Notes under the pieces: model-generated
Database searches by the model: none
What the model was told of the DNA's origin: nothing
Seen by the model: only the letters and a program-made list of their open reading frames with translations
Source of the DNA: Miltoncostaea sp050249835
Lineage (GTDB): Bacteria; Actinomycetota; Thermoleophilia; Miltoncostaeales; Miltoncostaeaceae
Assembly: GCA_050249835.1 (NCBI GenBank)
Contig: JBFWPT010000012.1
Span: 11,377-75,376 of the forward strand
Reading direction: 5' to 3'
Length of the DNA: 64,000 bases
Made by a program: the position numbers and the translations under genes
Shown here: in pieces, positions 25,628 to 33,883 of the stretch
How the letters are laid out: each line of letters begins with the position of its first letter
Numbering within the stretch: position 1 is the first letter of the stretch

Positions 25628-26185
25628 TCAGGCGGCCGCGGGGCCGTGCTCCACGCACCGCAGGCGCGTCTCGTCGTCGCGCAACGGCTCGTCGGTGAGC
25701 CCGCACCGGTACCGGCCGGATGCCCCGCGCAGGTGGCGGCACGTGCCGCACTCGCCGAACGTCCGCCCGCCCCGGGCGCGCTGCACGGACCGGAGCACCT
25801 GCTCGAGAAGGGGGCCCAGCTCGCGGGCGTCCTCGCCCAGGGTGGCGACCGCCGGCCCGAGGTCGTCCGGCGGGAGCGACGACAGCAGCGCACGCCCGGC
25901 GTCGGTCGGCCGCAGGTGTGACACGCGACGGTCCTCGCGGTCGGACTCCCGCACGATGAGGCCCTTGCGCTCGAGGGCGATGAGGCTCTGGGACGTGGTC
26001 CCGCGGGTCGCGTCCAGGTAGAGCGCCACGGCGGCCGGCGTGTCCGAGAACCGGTTGCAGGCGGCCAGGTACGCGAGGGCGTCGAGCTGGGCCGGCGACA
26101 ACCCGGCGGCAGCGGCGGCGCGTCGCCGGGACGCGCGCGTCACCACCCCCAGGCGGTCGATCAACTCTGCGACGTCGCGCTCCAT
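25628..26185 (-). CDS. MarR-type regulator with C-terminal cysteine cluster
   Basis: A 185-residue protein. A MarR winged helix (about 5-125) contains AVALYLDATRGTTSQSLIALERKGLI and SDREDRRV, the wing. The unusual tail holds C146, C149, C161 and C177 (C-x2-C-x11-C-x15-C) with nearby His, which looks like a zinc or Fe-S site. I infer redox or metal sensing. ATG 26185 is preferred because TAGGAT lies 7 nt upstream. The gene diverges from a small CxxC thioredoxin-like gene, its likely target. Confidence 0.88.
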   Translation of the reverse strand: MERDVAELIDRLGVVTRASRRRAAAAAGLSPAQLDALAYLAACNRFSDTPAAVALYLDATRGTTSQSLIALERKGLIVRESDREDRRVSHLRPTDAGRALLSSLPPDDLGPAVATLGEDARELGPLLEQVLRSVQRARGGRTFGECGTCRHLRGASGRYRCGLTDEPLRDDETRLRCVEHGPAAA

Positions 26186-26192
26186 CCCGCTG

Positions 26193-26198
26193 ATCCTA
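26193..26198 (-). promoter_or_regulatory. Candidate -10 (TAGGAT) of the MarR gene
   Basis: It lies 7 nt before ATG 26185 and implies a leaderless transcript. Confidence 0.45.
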
Positions 26199-26211
26199 GC
26201 GACTCGCCACC

Positions 26212-26252
26212 TTGTTCCTGGCCGCAACGCGTGGATAGTATCGAGCCGCTAT
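26212..26252 (+). promoter_or_regulatory. Promoter and possible operator of the thioredoxin-like gene
   Basis: TTGTTC (26212-26217) and TAGTAT (26236-26241) are 18 bp apart, a plausible sigma-70-type pair. An imperfect inverted repeat, ATAG (26235-26238) and CTAT (26249-26252), overlaps the -10 and could be the binding site of the divergent MarR protein. Confidence 0.5.
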
Positions 26253-26276
26253 TACTTTTCCGACGAAGGGGACCTC

Positions 26277-26519
26277 ATGAGCACGACCGCCACGTTCTTC
26301 CACGCCGGCTGCCCGGTCTGCGTGAGCGCCGAGCAGGGCCTCGCCGGCGCGCTGGACCCGTCGCGCTACGCGATCGAGGTGGTCCACCTGGGTGAGCAGC
26401 CCGACGAGATCGCCCGCGCCGAGCAGGCCGGCGTCGTCTCGGTACCCGCGTTGCTCGTCGAGGGGCAGGTGTTCCACATCAACCACGGCGCCGACATCGC
26501 CGATCTGAAGGCCGCCTGA
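26277..26519 (+). CDS. Small thioredoxin/glutaredoxin-like CxxC protein
   Basis: An 80-residue single-domain protein with C12-P-V-C15 near the end of the first beta strand (FFHAGCPVCVS) and a cis-Pro motif SVPALLV. It is shorter than thioredoxin and closest in layout to the minimal glutaredoxin-like thiol proteins. A cytoplasmic thiol-disulfide role is inferred. ATG 26277 is preceded by GAAGGGG. It faces the Cys-rich MarR gene, suggesting a redox-responsive pair, and ends just before a long hairpin. Confidence 0.85.
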   Translation: MSTTATFFHAGCPVCVSAEQGLAGALDPSRYAIEVVHLGEQPDEIARAEQAGVVSVPALLVEGQVFHINHGADIADLKAA

Positions 26520-26525
26520 GGTGGG

Positions 26526-26567
26526 GATCCGCCGATCTCGCGCGCGGATGCGCGAGATCGGCGGATC
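26526..26567. terminator. Perfect 18-bp stem between convergent genes
   Basis: GATCCGCCGATCTCGCGC and its exact complement enclose a 6-nt loop. It lies 6 nt after the thioredoxin-like stop and 15 nt before the acpS stop, so it can serve both strands. There is no T-tract on either side. Confidence 0.75.
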
Positions 26568-26582
26568 ACGGCCGGTATGCGC

Positions 26583-26957
26583 TCACGCCGTCCCGGACTC
26601 CACGACGGCGAACGCGATCGCGGACTGCTCCCCGTGCGTGAGGGAGATGTGGATCCGCTCGACTCCGAGCTGGCGGCCGCGCTCCGCGTAGCGGCCGTGG
26701 AGGGCGATGGTGGGCGCGCCGCGGCCGCGGATGACCTCGACCTCCCGCCAGCGGGTCATCCCGATGCCGAGGGCCTTGCCGACGGCCTCCTTCGCCGCGA
26801 ACCGGGCCGCGAAGTGCTGCGGGGGGAAGGGCTTGGCCGCGCAGTAGGCCGCCTCGGCCTCGGTGAAGCACCGCTCCGCGAGGCGCGGGCGCCGGGCGAG
26901 GGCGGTCGCGAAGCGCTCGATCTCCATCACGTCAACGCCGACGCCGATCACGGCCAT
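26583..26957 (-). CDS. acpS: Holo-[acyl-carrier-protein] synthase
   Basis: A 124-residue enzyme of the normal AcpS length. GVGVDVMEIERF (Asp for Mg) and FAAKEAVGKALG (Glu and Lys) are the phosphopantetheinyl transferase motifs; SLTHGEQSAIA closes the fold. It loads 4'-phosphopantetheine onto ACP. GGAGGGGGG lies about 7 nt before ATG 26957. It follows glmS on the same strand, as in other actinobacteria. Confidence 0.96.
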   Translation of the reverse strand: MAVIGVGVDVMEIERFATALARRPRLAERCFTEAEAAYCAAKPFPPQHFAARFAAKEAVGKALGIGMTRWREVEVIRGRGAPTIALHGRYAERGRQLGVERIHISLTHGEQSAIAFAVVESGTA

Positions 26958-26989
26958 CGCGGACCCCCCTCCGGGCTGAGTCTAAGCCT

Positions 26990-28831
26990 CTACTCGACGG
27001 TTACGGTCTTCGCCAGATTGCGCGGCTGGTCCACGTTCAGGCCCCGGGCGCGGGCGATGCCGTAGGCGAAGATCTGCAGGGGGATCACCGCGGTCATCGC
27101 GGTCAGCAGGGCCGGGGTGCGGGGCGCCCAGAGCACGTCGTCGGCGTGCCGCGCGATCTCCTCGTTGCCCTCGGTGGCCACGGCGATCACCCGGGCGCCG
27201 CGGGCGCGGACCTCCTGGATGTTCGACACGACCTTGTCGAAGACGTGGCCGTCGGTCGCCACCACGACCACCGGCGACCCCTCCTCGAGCAGCGCGATCG
27301 GCCCGTGCTTCATCTCCCCCGCCGGGTACGCCTCGGTGGGGATGTAGCTGATCTCCTTCAGCTTGAGCGCGCCCTCGAAGCAGACCGGCACGCCCACATG
27401 GCGGCCCAGGTAGAGGAAGAACGGCTTGTCGGCGTACGTCTCGGCCACCTTCACCACGTCGGCGGGGGCCGGGGAGGCGAGGTAGGCCTCGACCACGTCG
27501 GGGATCCGCCGCAGCTCGTCGGCCAGGTCGAGGGCGCCGGCGGCGGTGAGGGCCCACTTCAGGCGGCCCAGCTTGAGCGCCAGGAGCGACAGCGCCATGA
27601 CCTGGGCCGTGTTCGTCTTCGTGGCGGCCACGCCGATCTCGAGCCCGGCGCGGGTGTAGAGCACCCCGTCGGCGTCGCGGGTGGCCTGCGAGCCCATGAT
27701 GTTGGTGAGCGCGACGACGTGGGCACCGCGCTCGCGCGCGACCCGCATCGCGGCCAGGGTGTCGGCCGTCTCGCCGCTCTGCGTGATGCCGATGACGAGG
27801 TCACCGGGGCCCGCGAGGCAGGTGCGGTACCGGTACTCGGAGGCGACCTCGACGTGGACGGGCACGCGCGCCCAGTCCTCGATGAGGTACCGGCCGACGA
27901 GGCCGGCGTGGTACGAGGTGCCGCAGGCGACGATGTGGATGCGCTCCACGCGGGCGAGGGCGGCGTCGTCCAGCCCGAGCCCGGCGAGCTCCACCGAGCC
28001 CTCCGACGTCATCCGGTCGCCGATCGTGTCCCAGAGTGCGGCGGGCTGCTCGTGGATCTCCTTGAGCATGAACGTCTCGTAGCCGCCCTTCTCGGCGGCG
28101 TCTTCGTCCCAGTCCACGCGCTCGGCGGGCCGCGGGGGCAGCTCGACCCCGCCACTCCAGAGGGTGTGGCCGCCGGCCTCCAGGACGATGACCTCGCCGT
28201 CCTCGATCAGCATCACGTCGCGGGTCTCGGCGAGGAAGGCCGGGATGGCGGAGGCCACGAAGCGCTCCCCCTCCCCCACCCCGAGCACCAGCGGGCACTC
28301 CCGGCGGGTGGCGACGAGGCGCTCGGGCTCGTCCACGTGGGCGGTGACGAAGGCGAAGTGGCCGCCGAGGCGCGGCAGCACCTCGCGGACGGCCGCCGCC
28401 AGGTCGCCGGCGTAGGCGCGGGCGATCAGGTTGGGGATCACCTCGGTGTCGGTCTCGGAGCTGAACACCACCCCGGCCTCCTGCAGCTCGCGCCGCAGCT
28501 CCATGTAGTTCTCGATGATCCCGTTCATCGCGACGATCACGGTGCCGTCGGCGCTGGTGTGCGGGTGGGCGTTGGCCGTGGTGACCTTGCCGTGCGTCGC
28601 CCAGCGGGTGTGGCCGATGCCGGACGTGGCGACCGAGTCGCCGTCGTCGCCGGCCGCGGCCCGCAGCTGCGAGAGGTTGCCCACCGCCCTCACCGACTCG
28701 ACCACGCCGTCATCGCCGTCCAGCAGCGCGAAGCCCGCCGAGTCGTAGCCGCGGTATTCCAGCCGCTCGAGCCCCTGGAGGATCAGCTCGCGGCACGGGC
28801 GGCCGCCGACGTAACCGATGATGCCGCACAT
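26990..28831 (-). CDS. glmS: Glucosamine-6-phosphate synthase
   Basis: A 613-residue enzyme. The N-terminal Cys2 (MCGIIGYVGG) is the class II amidotransferase nucleophile, RWATHG and NGIIEN follow, and two SIS domains bind fructose-6-phosphate (CGTSYHAGL, TQSGETADTLAAM). The C-terminal PRNLAKTVTVE is the conserved substrate-closing tail. It makes glucosamine-6-phosphate for peptidoglycan. AGGAG lies 8 nt before the ATG. glmM lies directly upstream. Confidence 0.97.
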   Translation of the reverse strand: MCGIIGYVGGRPCRELILQGLERLEYRGYDSAGFALLDGDDGVVESVRAVGNLSQLRAAAGDDGDSVATSGIGHTRWATHGKVTTANAHPHTSADGTVIVAMNGIIENYMELRRELQEAGVVFSSETDTEVIPNLIARAYAGDLAAAVREVLPRLGGHFAFVTAHVDEPERLVATRRECPLVLGVGEGERFVASAIPAFLAETRDVMLIEDGEVIVLEAGGHTLWSGGVELPPRPAERVDWDEDAAEKGGYETFMLKEIHEQPAALWDTIGDRMTSEGSVELAGLGLDDAALARVERIHIVACGTSYHAGLVGRYLIEDWARVPVHVEVASEYRYRTCLAGPGDLVIGITQSGETADTLAAMRVARERGAHVVALTNIMGSQATRDADGVLYTRAGLEIGVAATKTNTAQVMALSLLALKLGRLKWALTAAGALDLADELRRIPDVVEAYLASPAPADVVKVAETYADKPFFLYLGRHVGVPVCFEGALKLKEISYIPTEAYPAGEMKHGPIALLEEGSPVVVVATDGHVFDKVVSNIQEVRARGARVIAVATEGNEEIARHADDVLWAPRTPALLTAMTAVIPLQIFAYGIARARGLNVDQPRNLAKTVTVE

Positions 28832-28869
28832 GTCGGGTCTCCTCTATCGGGGTCCGCGTGCCGGGCGGA

Positions 28870-30204
28870 TCAGGGTAGCGAGCCGCCCAGCTCGACCCGG
28901 GCCACGTCGGCGATCCGGGCGCACCACTCCTCGCACTGCTCCTCCGTCGGCGCCTCGACCATCACCCGCACCAGGGGCTCGGTGCCGGACGCCCGCACGA
29001 CCACCCTGCCGTCCTCGCCGAGCGCGGCCTCGCAGGCCCGCACGGCCTCCCACACCGCGTCGGCCGCGGCGAGCTCGGACTTGCGCTCGGCCACGACGTT
29101 CACCAGGCGCTGCGGCAGCCGCTGCATAACGGCGGCGGCCTCGGCCAGGTCGCGCCCCGTGGCGCGCAGGGCGGCGAGCAGGTGCAGCGCCGCCGCCAGC
29201 CCGTCGCCCGAGGGCCCGTGCAGCAGGTTGATGAGGTGCCCGCTCTGCTCGCCGCCGAGGACGTAGCCGCCGCGCCGCATCTCCTCCAGCACGTAGCGGT
29301 CGCCCACGTCGGTCCAGCGCACCTCGACGCCCTCGGCCGCCATGGCGCGGCGGAAGCCGAGGTTGGTCATGGTCGTGGTCACGACGGCCTCGCCGGCCAG
29401 CAGGCCGCGCCGCCGCAGGTCGAGCGCGCAGATCGCGAGGATGCGATCCCCGTCCACCACGGCGCCGGTGCGGTCGACGGCCAGGGCGCGGTCGCCGTCG
29501 CCGTCGAACGCGATGCCGAGGTCCGCGCCCTCCTCCACCACTGTCGCCGCGAGCAGGTCGAGGTGCGTGGAGCCGCAGCCGTCGTTGATGTTCACCCCGT
29601 CCGGGGCGACGCCGATCGCCGTGATCCGGGCGCCCCGCTCCGCGAGCACCTCGGGCGCCGTCACGTGGGTGGCTCCGTGGGCGCAGTCGACCACGATGTG
29701 CAGGCCGGACAGGTCGACCGGGCACCGCTCGTGCAGGGAGGCGACGTACGCGTCGCGGCCCTCCGGCCACTCCTCGATCGCCCCGAGCGCGGCCCCCTCG
29801 GGCCGCTCGCCCTCGTCGCCGAGGGAGACCTCGACGGCCGCCTCCGCGGCGTCGTCCAGCTTGAAGCCGTCCGGGCCGAAGAGCTTGATGCCGTTGTCGG
29901 CGAACGGGTTGTGGGAGGCGCTGATGACCGCCCCGGCGGCCGCGCCGGAGGCCGCGGTCAGCTCGGCCACCGCCGGCGTCGGCAGCACGCCGAGCAGGGC
30001 GACGTCGGCGCCGGCGCTCGCGATGCCCGCGGCGAGCGCGCCCTCCAGCATCGGGCCGCTGCGCCGGGTGTCCCGGCCGATCATCACGCGCGCGCCCTGC
30101 TCCAGCCGGCCCCCGAGGGCACGGCCGAGCGCGAGCGCGAGCTCCGGGGTCAGCTCACGGTTGGCGACTCCCCGGACGCCGTCGGTGCCGAAGAGGCTCC
30201 GCGA
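28870..30204 (-). CDS. glmM: Phosphoglucosamine mutase (start codon not recognisable)
   Basis: About 444 residues, the normal GlmM length. Active-site Ser loop ISASHNPFADNGIK, metal loop DGDGDR, sugar loop GGEQSGH and phosphate loop RASGTEPLVRV are all present. The conserved N-terminus LFGTDGVRG is in frame at 30195-30169, but no ATG, GTG, TTG or CTG precedes it in that frame back through the end of rpsI. The first usable codon is GTG 30087, which would remove it. I place the end at 30204, where a TCG codon stands where MRSLFGTDG would begin; one T-to-C change from TTG would explain this. Otherwise it is a rare start or a local sequence error. Confidence 0.85.
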   Translation of the reverse strand, partial: SRSLFGTDGVRGVANRELTPELALALGRALGGRLEQGARVMIGRDTRRSGPMLEGALAAGIASAGADVALLGVLPTPAVAELTAASGAAAGAVISASHNPFADNGIKLFGPDGFKLDDAAEAAVEVSLGDEGERPEGAALGAIEEWPEGRDAYVASLHERCPVDLSGLHIVVDCAHGATHVTAPEVLAERGARITAIGVAPDGVNINDGCGSTHLDLLAATVVEEGADLGIAFDGDGDRALAVDRTGAVVDGDRILAICALDLRRRGLLAGEAVVTTTMTNLGFRRAMAAEGVEVRWTDVGDRYVLEEMRRGGYVLGGEQSGHLINLLHGPSGDGLAAALHLLAALRATGRDLAEAAAVMQRLPQRLVNVVAERKSELAAADAVWEAVRACEAALGEDGRVVVRASGTEPLVRVMVEAPTEEQCEEWCARIADVARVELGGSLP

Positions 30205-30235
30205 CGACGCTGGCGACGATCCGGCCGTTGGGCGA

Positions 30236-30640
30236 CTACCGCTTCGAGAACTGCGGGCGCTTGCGGGCGCCCTTGAGGCCGGCCTTCTTGCGCTCCTTGA
30301 TGCGGGCGTCCCGGGTGAGGAAGCCCTCGCGCTTGAGGTCGGGCCGCAGGTTCTCGTCGGCGACGGTGAGGGCCTTCGCGATGCCGTGGCGGAGGGCGCC
30401 GGCCTGCCCGGAGACGCCGCCGCCGTGGAGCAGCGCGACCACGTCGAAGCGGCCCTCGGTGCCCGTGGCGGCCAGCGGCATGCGGGCCTGCGTCACGAGG
30501 ACGGCGCGGCCGAAGAACTCGTCGACCGGGCGGCCGTTGCAGGTGATGGCGCCGGTGCCCGGGACGAGGGTGACGCGGGCGACGGCGTTCTTGCGCTTGC
30601 CGGTGGCCCGGTAGCGCTCGGGGGTGACGGCGGTGCTCAC
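30236..30640 (-). CDS. rpsI: 30S ribosomal protein S9
   Basis: A 134-residue protein with TGKRKNAVARVTL, GGVSGQAGALRHGIAKAL and the basic tail ending ARKRPQFSKR that reaches the decoding centre. It overlaps rplM by 4 nt. A standard rplM-rpsI pair. Confidence 0.98.
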   Translation of the reverse strand: MSTAVTPERYRATGKRKNAVARVTLVPGTGAITCNGRPVDEFFGRAVLVTQARMPLAATGTEGRFDVVALLHGGGVSGQAGALRHGIAKALTVADENLRPDLKREGFLTRDARIKERKKAGLKGARKRPQFSKR

Positions 30641-31089
30641 GCGGGGACCTCCGCGACTCGGGTGAGGCGCAGGGGCTCAGGCTGCTGGGCGGCGTGCGGG
30701 TGCTCGGGACCCGCGTAGATCTTGAGCTTGGTCAGCTGGGCGCGGCCCAGGCTGTTCTTCGGGAGCATGCCGCGCACGGCCATCCGGAGGACCTCCTCCG
30801 GCCGGCGCTCGAGCTGCTCGCCGAGGGTGCGGCTGCGGATGCCGCCCGGGTACCCCGAGTGGCGCCAGTAACGCTTGTCGCGGAGCTTGTTACCGGTGAC
30901 GGCGACCTTCTCCGCGTTCACGACCACGACGAAGTCGCCGGTGTCGGTGTGGCGCGTGTACCAGGGGGAGCGCTTGCCGGCGAGCGTCTCCGCGATGATC
31001 GAGGCGAGACGCCCGAGGTTCTGACCTTCGGCATCGACCACCCACCAGCGGCGATCGACGGTTCCGGGCTTTGCGCTGACGGTGCTCAC
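30637..31089 (-). CDS. rplM: 50S ribosomal protein L13
   Basis: A 150-residue protein with WWVVDAEGQNLGRLAS, GDFVVVVNAEKVAVTG, RYWRHSGYPGG and AVRGMLPKNSLGR. GTG 31089 has GGAGG 13 nt upstream. A well-formed promoter precedes the gene. First gene of the rplM-rpsI(-glmM) transcript. Confidence 0.97.
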   Translation of the reverse strand: MSTVSAKPGTVDRRWWVVDAEGQNLGRLASIIAETLAGKRSPWYTRHTDTGDFVVVVNAEKVAVTGNKLRDKRYWRHSGYPGGIRSRTLGEQLERRPEEVLRMAVRGMLPKNSLGRAQLTKLKIYAGPEHPHAAQQPEPLRLTRVAEVPA

Positions 31090-31154
31090 GGGCGGTCCAG
31101 TACCTCCACCAGCATGACGACGCGGCGCACCGGGCGCCGCGAGAACGACCGCGG

Positions 31155-31183
31155 AGTCTAGGAAAGGCCGGTGCCTCTCGCAA
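31155..31183 (-). promoter_or_regulatory. Sigma-70-type promoter of rplM
   Basis: On the minus strand TTGCGA (31183-31178) and TAGACT (31160-31155) are separated by exactly 17 bp. The predicted leader to GTG 31089 is about 60 nt. Confidence 0.7.
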
Positions 31184-31224
31184 GTTCGGCGGCCCCCGCC
31201 CGCTGGACTTCGCCGCCGATGCCG

Positions 31225-31248
31225 GTTACAAATGGTACACCGGGTAAC
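31225..31248. promoter_or_regulatory. Inverted repeat GTTAC-n14-GTAAC
   Basis: An unusually AT-rich palindrome for this genome. It lies 18 bp before ATG 31267 with GGTAC near its centre, so it may be an operator or overlap the promoter of the zinc-motif gene. Confidence 0.45.
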
Positions 31249-31266
31249 AAGAACGGCGGCACGAAG

Positions 31267-31686
31267 ATGGAGTCTCGTTCGGTCAGCCGGTGCGTGGCGA
31301 TCGCGGCGCACGGCAAGAGGTGTCAGCAGAGCCCGTTCCGCGGGAGCCCGTATTGCTGGCACCACACGCAGAGCCGGAAGATCTGGGCGCCCAGCCGCCC
31401 GCTCGGCACCGGCGCCGCCCGCGCCTCCGAGACGCCCTCCGCCGGCGAGGCCGCCGACCGCCGCCTGGGCGACCGCCGCTCGGGCTCCGACCGGCGCGCC
31501 GGATGGGCCGCCGAGGAGGCCGCCGCCCGCCGCCTGTCCGACCTGCTCGGCCCCGAGAAGATGGGCGAACTGCTCGAGTTCCTGGAGAGCCCCGCCGACG
31601 GCGCGTTCCTCCTGGTGCGGGACGAGGGCGGGCTGCTGAGCGAGCGCTCGATCTCCGAGCGCCCCGCCCGGCGCCGCTCCGCCTAG
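31267..31686 (+). CDS. Small protein with CCCH zinc-like motif
   Basis: A 139-residue protein. The N-terminal motif C9-x9-C19-x10-C30-x2-H33 (CVAIAAHGKRC, then GSPYCWHH) is a recurrent bacterial zinc-like pattern found in many small hypothetical proteins. The middle is charged and probably disordered, and the C-terminal half has a helical segment ARRLSDLLGPEKMGELLEFL. Function unknown. ATG 31267 is the first start after an AT-rich palindrome. It lies between rplM (divergent) and an S4 protein (convergent). Confidence 0.7.
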   Translation: MESRSVSRCVAIAAHGKRCQQSPFRGSPYCWHHTQSRKIWAPSRPLGTGAARASETPSAGEAADRRLGDRRSGSDRRAGWAAEEAAARRLSDLLGPEKMGELLEFLESPADGAFLLVRDEGGLLSERSISERPARRRSA

Positions 31687-31690
31687 CGCC

Positions 31691-32113
31691 CTACTCCCGC
31701 CCGGGACCCTCGCCGCGCTCGCGCCGCCGCGCGCCCGCGCGCTGCGCCTCGATGCGCCGCCGGTCGCGCTTGCCGGGCCGCCCCCGCAGGTCCGCGCCGG
31801 GCGGAGGGGCCATGCGCCGCAGGTCGCGGGCGCGCTCGCGGCGCTCCCGGCTGTCCTCGGTCTCGTCGTAGAGCAGGGCCGCCTGTGACGCCGGCCCGCG
31901 CTTGTCGGCCAGGTCGCGCACGATGACGGTGATGGTCGTCTCGCCGACGGTGACCCGGACCTCCTCGCCCAGGCGGACGTCCCGGGCGGGCTTCACCCGC
32001 TGGCCCTCCACGTGCACCCGGCCGCCGGCGACGGCCTCCGTGGCGAGGGAGCGCGTCTTGTAGAAGCGCGCCGCCCAGAGCCACTTGTCGATGCGGACCT
32101 TCCCGTCGGCCAT
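31691..32113 (-). CDS. S4-domain RNA-binding protein (Hsp15/RqcP-like)
   Basis: A 140-residue protein. The S4 domain (about 5-70) reads VRIDKWLWAARFYKTRSLATEAVAGGRVHV, as in Hsp15/RqcP, which bind stalled 50S subunits or tRNA on them. A very basic tail of about 40 Arg/Lys-rich residues follows. A role in ribosome rescue is inferred from the family. It converges with the zinc-motif gene, with 4 nt between stops. Confidence 0.9.
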   Translation of the reverse strand: MADGKVRIDKWLWAARFYKTRSLATEAVAGGRVHVEGQRVKPARDVRLGEEVRVTVGETTITVIVRDLADKRGPASQAALLYDETEDSRERRERARDLRRMAPPPGADLRGRPGKRDRRRIEAQRAGARRRERGEGPGRE

Positions 32114-32252
32114 GCGGGGATCATCGCAGGGCCGTCCCCGGGATCCCCGTCAACTGGACCGGCGGGGGACGCCGTCCCCCCGGGCCGCCGTTGTGGTCGC
32201 GGACGCGACGTGTGAGAACCCGTCGTCCACGGAACCGAGGCGGGGGTGCGGC

Positions 32253-33755
32253 GTGACGGAGGGGAACGGGGGCCGACGGGGCGGGAGGATGGTGCGCGGG
32301 CTGCTCGCGCTCGCCTGTGCCACCGTCGGGACGATGCTGCTGGCCCTCGCCGGGCCGGCATCCGGTGCCGCGGGCGACGTCACGGAGTTCAGCGCCGGCA
32401 TCACGGCGGGGAGCGCCCCGCTCGGCATCACCGCCGGGCCCGACGGCAACCTCTGGTTCACGGAGCAGGCGGGCCGCATCGGCCGCATCACCCCTCAGGG
32501 TTCCGTGACCGAGTTCACGTCCGGCATCGGCCCCGGCGCGAGCCCGTACCGCATCGCGGCGGGCGCGGACGGCGGCCTCTGGTTCACGGACTTCAACGGG
32601 AACCGCGTCAGCCGCATCGACCCGGGCACCGGCGCGGTCGTCCAGCACGCCCTGCCGAGCGGCGGCAGCGGGGCGTACGACATCGCCGCGGGTCCCGGCG
32701 GCATGTGGTTCACCCAGCTCTACGGGCACCGCATCGGGCACATCACCCCGGGCGGCACCATCACCGAGTTCCCCCTTCCCGGCGGCAGCGCCCCGACCGG
32801 CATCACGCTCGGCCCTGACGGCAACATGTGGTTCACCGAGTACTCCGGCAACAAGATCGGCCGCATCACGCCCGCCGGGAACATCGACGAGTTCCCGCTG
32901 CCGGCCGGGGGCAACCCGAACTTCATCGTCGCCGGCGCCGACGGCAACCTGTGGTTCACCGAGCAGACCGGGAACCGCATCGGCCGGATCACCACATCCG
33001 GCGTCATCACCGAGTTCAGCGCCGGCCTCACGCCCGGGAGCGGTCCGACCGCGATCACCCGCGGCCCGGACGGCACCGTCTGGTTCACCCGGCCGGGCCG
33101 CGACGGCCTCGGCCGGATCACGCCCGCGGGCGTCATCACCGAGTTCTCGGCGGGCATCACGCCCGGCGGGAGGCCGGCGGGCATCGCGACCGGCCCCGAC
33201 GGCAACCTCTGGTTCACGGAGGTCGGCGGCCACCGGATCGGCCGTGCCCTCGGCGCGGACCCGATCCCGCCGCCGCCCGTCGTCCCGGCCCCGGCGCTCC
33301 CCGCCGCGCCCGTAGCGGCGCCGAAGCCCGCCGGCGCGGCGTCCAAGCCGTGCGACCCCAAGGAGCGCTTCGGCGGCACCGGCTGCCCGCTGCGCGGCGT
33401 CGGCAAGGCGACGGTCACGAAGCCGCCGAACGGCAAGGTCGTGCAGAAGCTCAAGCTGAAGGACGCCGGCCGCTACACCTTCATCTACCTCAACAGGAAG
33501 ACCGGCAAGCGGCTGACACTGCGGCCCGGCAGCACGATCCGCACCCCCGCCGGCCTGCGGCGCCTGCCCAGGAAGTTCACCGCCCCGGTGGTGCGGAACG
33601 CCCGGCCGGGCACCCTCGTGACGCTCACCACGCTGTTCACCCGCCTCAACTTCCCGGCGCGGCCCGCGCACATCGTGCTGCGTGTGGTCCACAAGCACCC
33701 CGACGGCTCGCTGAGCGAGGCCCGCCTGGGCGCGGACGGGCGGATCATCGGCTGA
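32253..33755 (+). CDS. Secreted Vgb-like beta-propeller protein
   Basis: A 500-residue protein. Signal peptide (MVRGLLALACATVGTMLLAL), then about seven blades of about 40 residues with the Vgb signature GPDGNLWFTE and NRIGRIT, then a Pro/Ala linker and a C-terminal domain with one cysteine pair (PCDPKERFGGTGCP). In virginiamycin B lyase a His-Glu-Glu metal site does the cleavage; I cannot confirm the acids here, so an antibiotic lyase role is not claimed. GTG 32253 gives a basic n-region; ATG 32289 is an alternative, but its GGAGG touches the ATG. Confidence 0.82.
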   Translation: MTEGNGGRRGGRMVRGLLALACATVGTMLLALAGPASGAAGDVTEFSAGITAGSAPLGITAGPDGNLWFTEQAGRIGRITPQGSVTEFTSGIGPGASPYRIAAGADGGLWFTDFNGNRVSRIDPGTGAVVQHALPSGGSGAYDIAAGPGGMWFTQLYGHRIGHITPGGTITEFPLPGGSAPTGITLGPDGNMWFTEYSGNKIGRITPAGNIDEFPLPAGGNPNFIVAGADGNLWFTEQTGNRIGRITTSGVITEFSAGLTPGSGPTAITRGPDGTVWFTRPGRDGLGRITPAGVITEFSAGITPGGRPAGIATGPDGNLWFTEVGGHRIGRALGADPIPPPPVVPAPALPAAPVAAPKPAGAASKPCDPKERFGGTGCPLRGVGKATVTKPPNGKVVQKLKLKDAGRYTFIYLNRKTGKRLTLRPGSTIRTPAGLRRLPRKFTAPVVRNARPGTLVTLTTLFTRLNFPARPAHIVLRVVHKHPDGSLSEARLGADGRIIG

Positions 33756-33756
33756 G

Positions 33757-33783
33757 GCTCAGCCGCCGGGGGGCGGGCCCACG
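33757..33783. repeat. 27-bp direct repeat, left copy
   Basis: GCTCAGCCGCC, then G-rich, then GGGCCCACG. It matches 35118-35144 at 26 of 27 positions. On the minus strand it reads VGPPPGG-stop, the same as the C-terminus of the citrate synthase-like gene. Confidence 0.7.
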
Positions 33784-33794
33784 CCCCCCGGCGG
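33763..33794 (+). terminator. 12-bp GC stem after the Vgb-like gene
   Basis: CCGCCGGGGGGC pairs perfectly with GCCCCCCGGCGG around an 8-nt loop, starting 8 nt after the stop. Its 5' arm lies inside the left 27-bp repeat. Confidence 0.6.
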
Positions 33795-33883
33795 ATCCAC
33801 CTGAGGTCCGGCGGGAACTCGACGCCCACGCAGAGGTCCGCCTCCGCTGCCAGGGTGGTGCCAGCCGACGGGGAGCAGCGCCG

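Noticed and set aside
30087..30092. glmM starting at GTG 30087/ATG
   Set aside because: This would remove the conserved LFGTDGVRG N-terminus, which is plainly encoded in frame upstream.
32253..33755. Virginiamycin B lyase (antibiotic resistance) call
   Set aside because: The propeller signature fits, but the protein is secreted, has an extra C-terminal domain, and I could not confirm the catalytic His and Glu.
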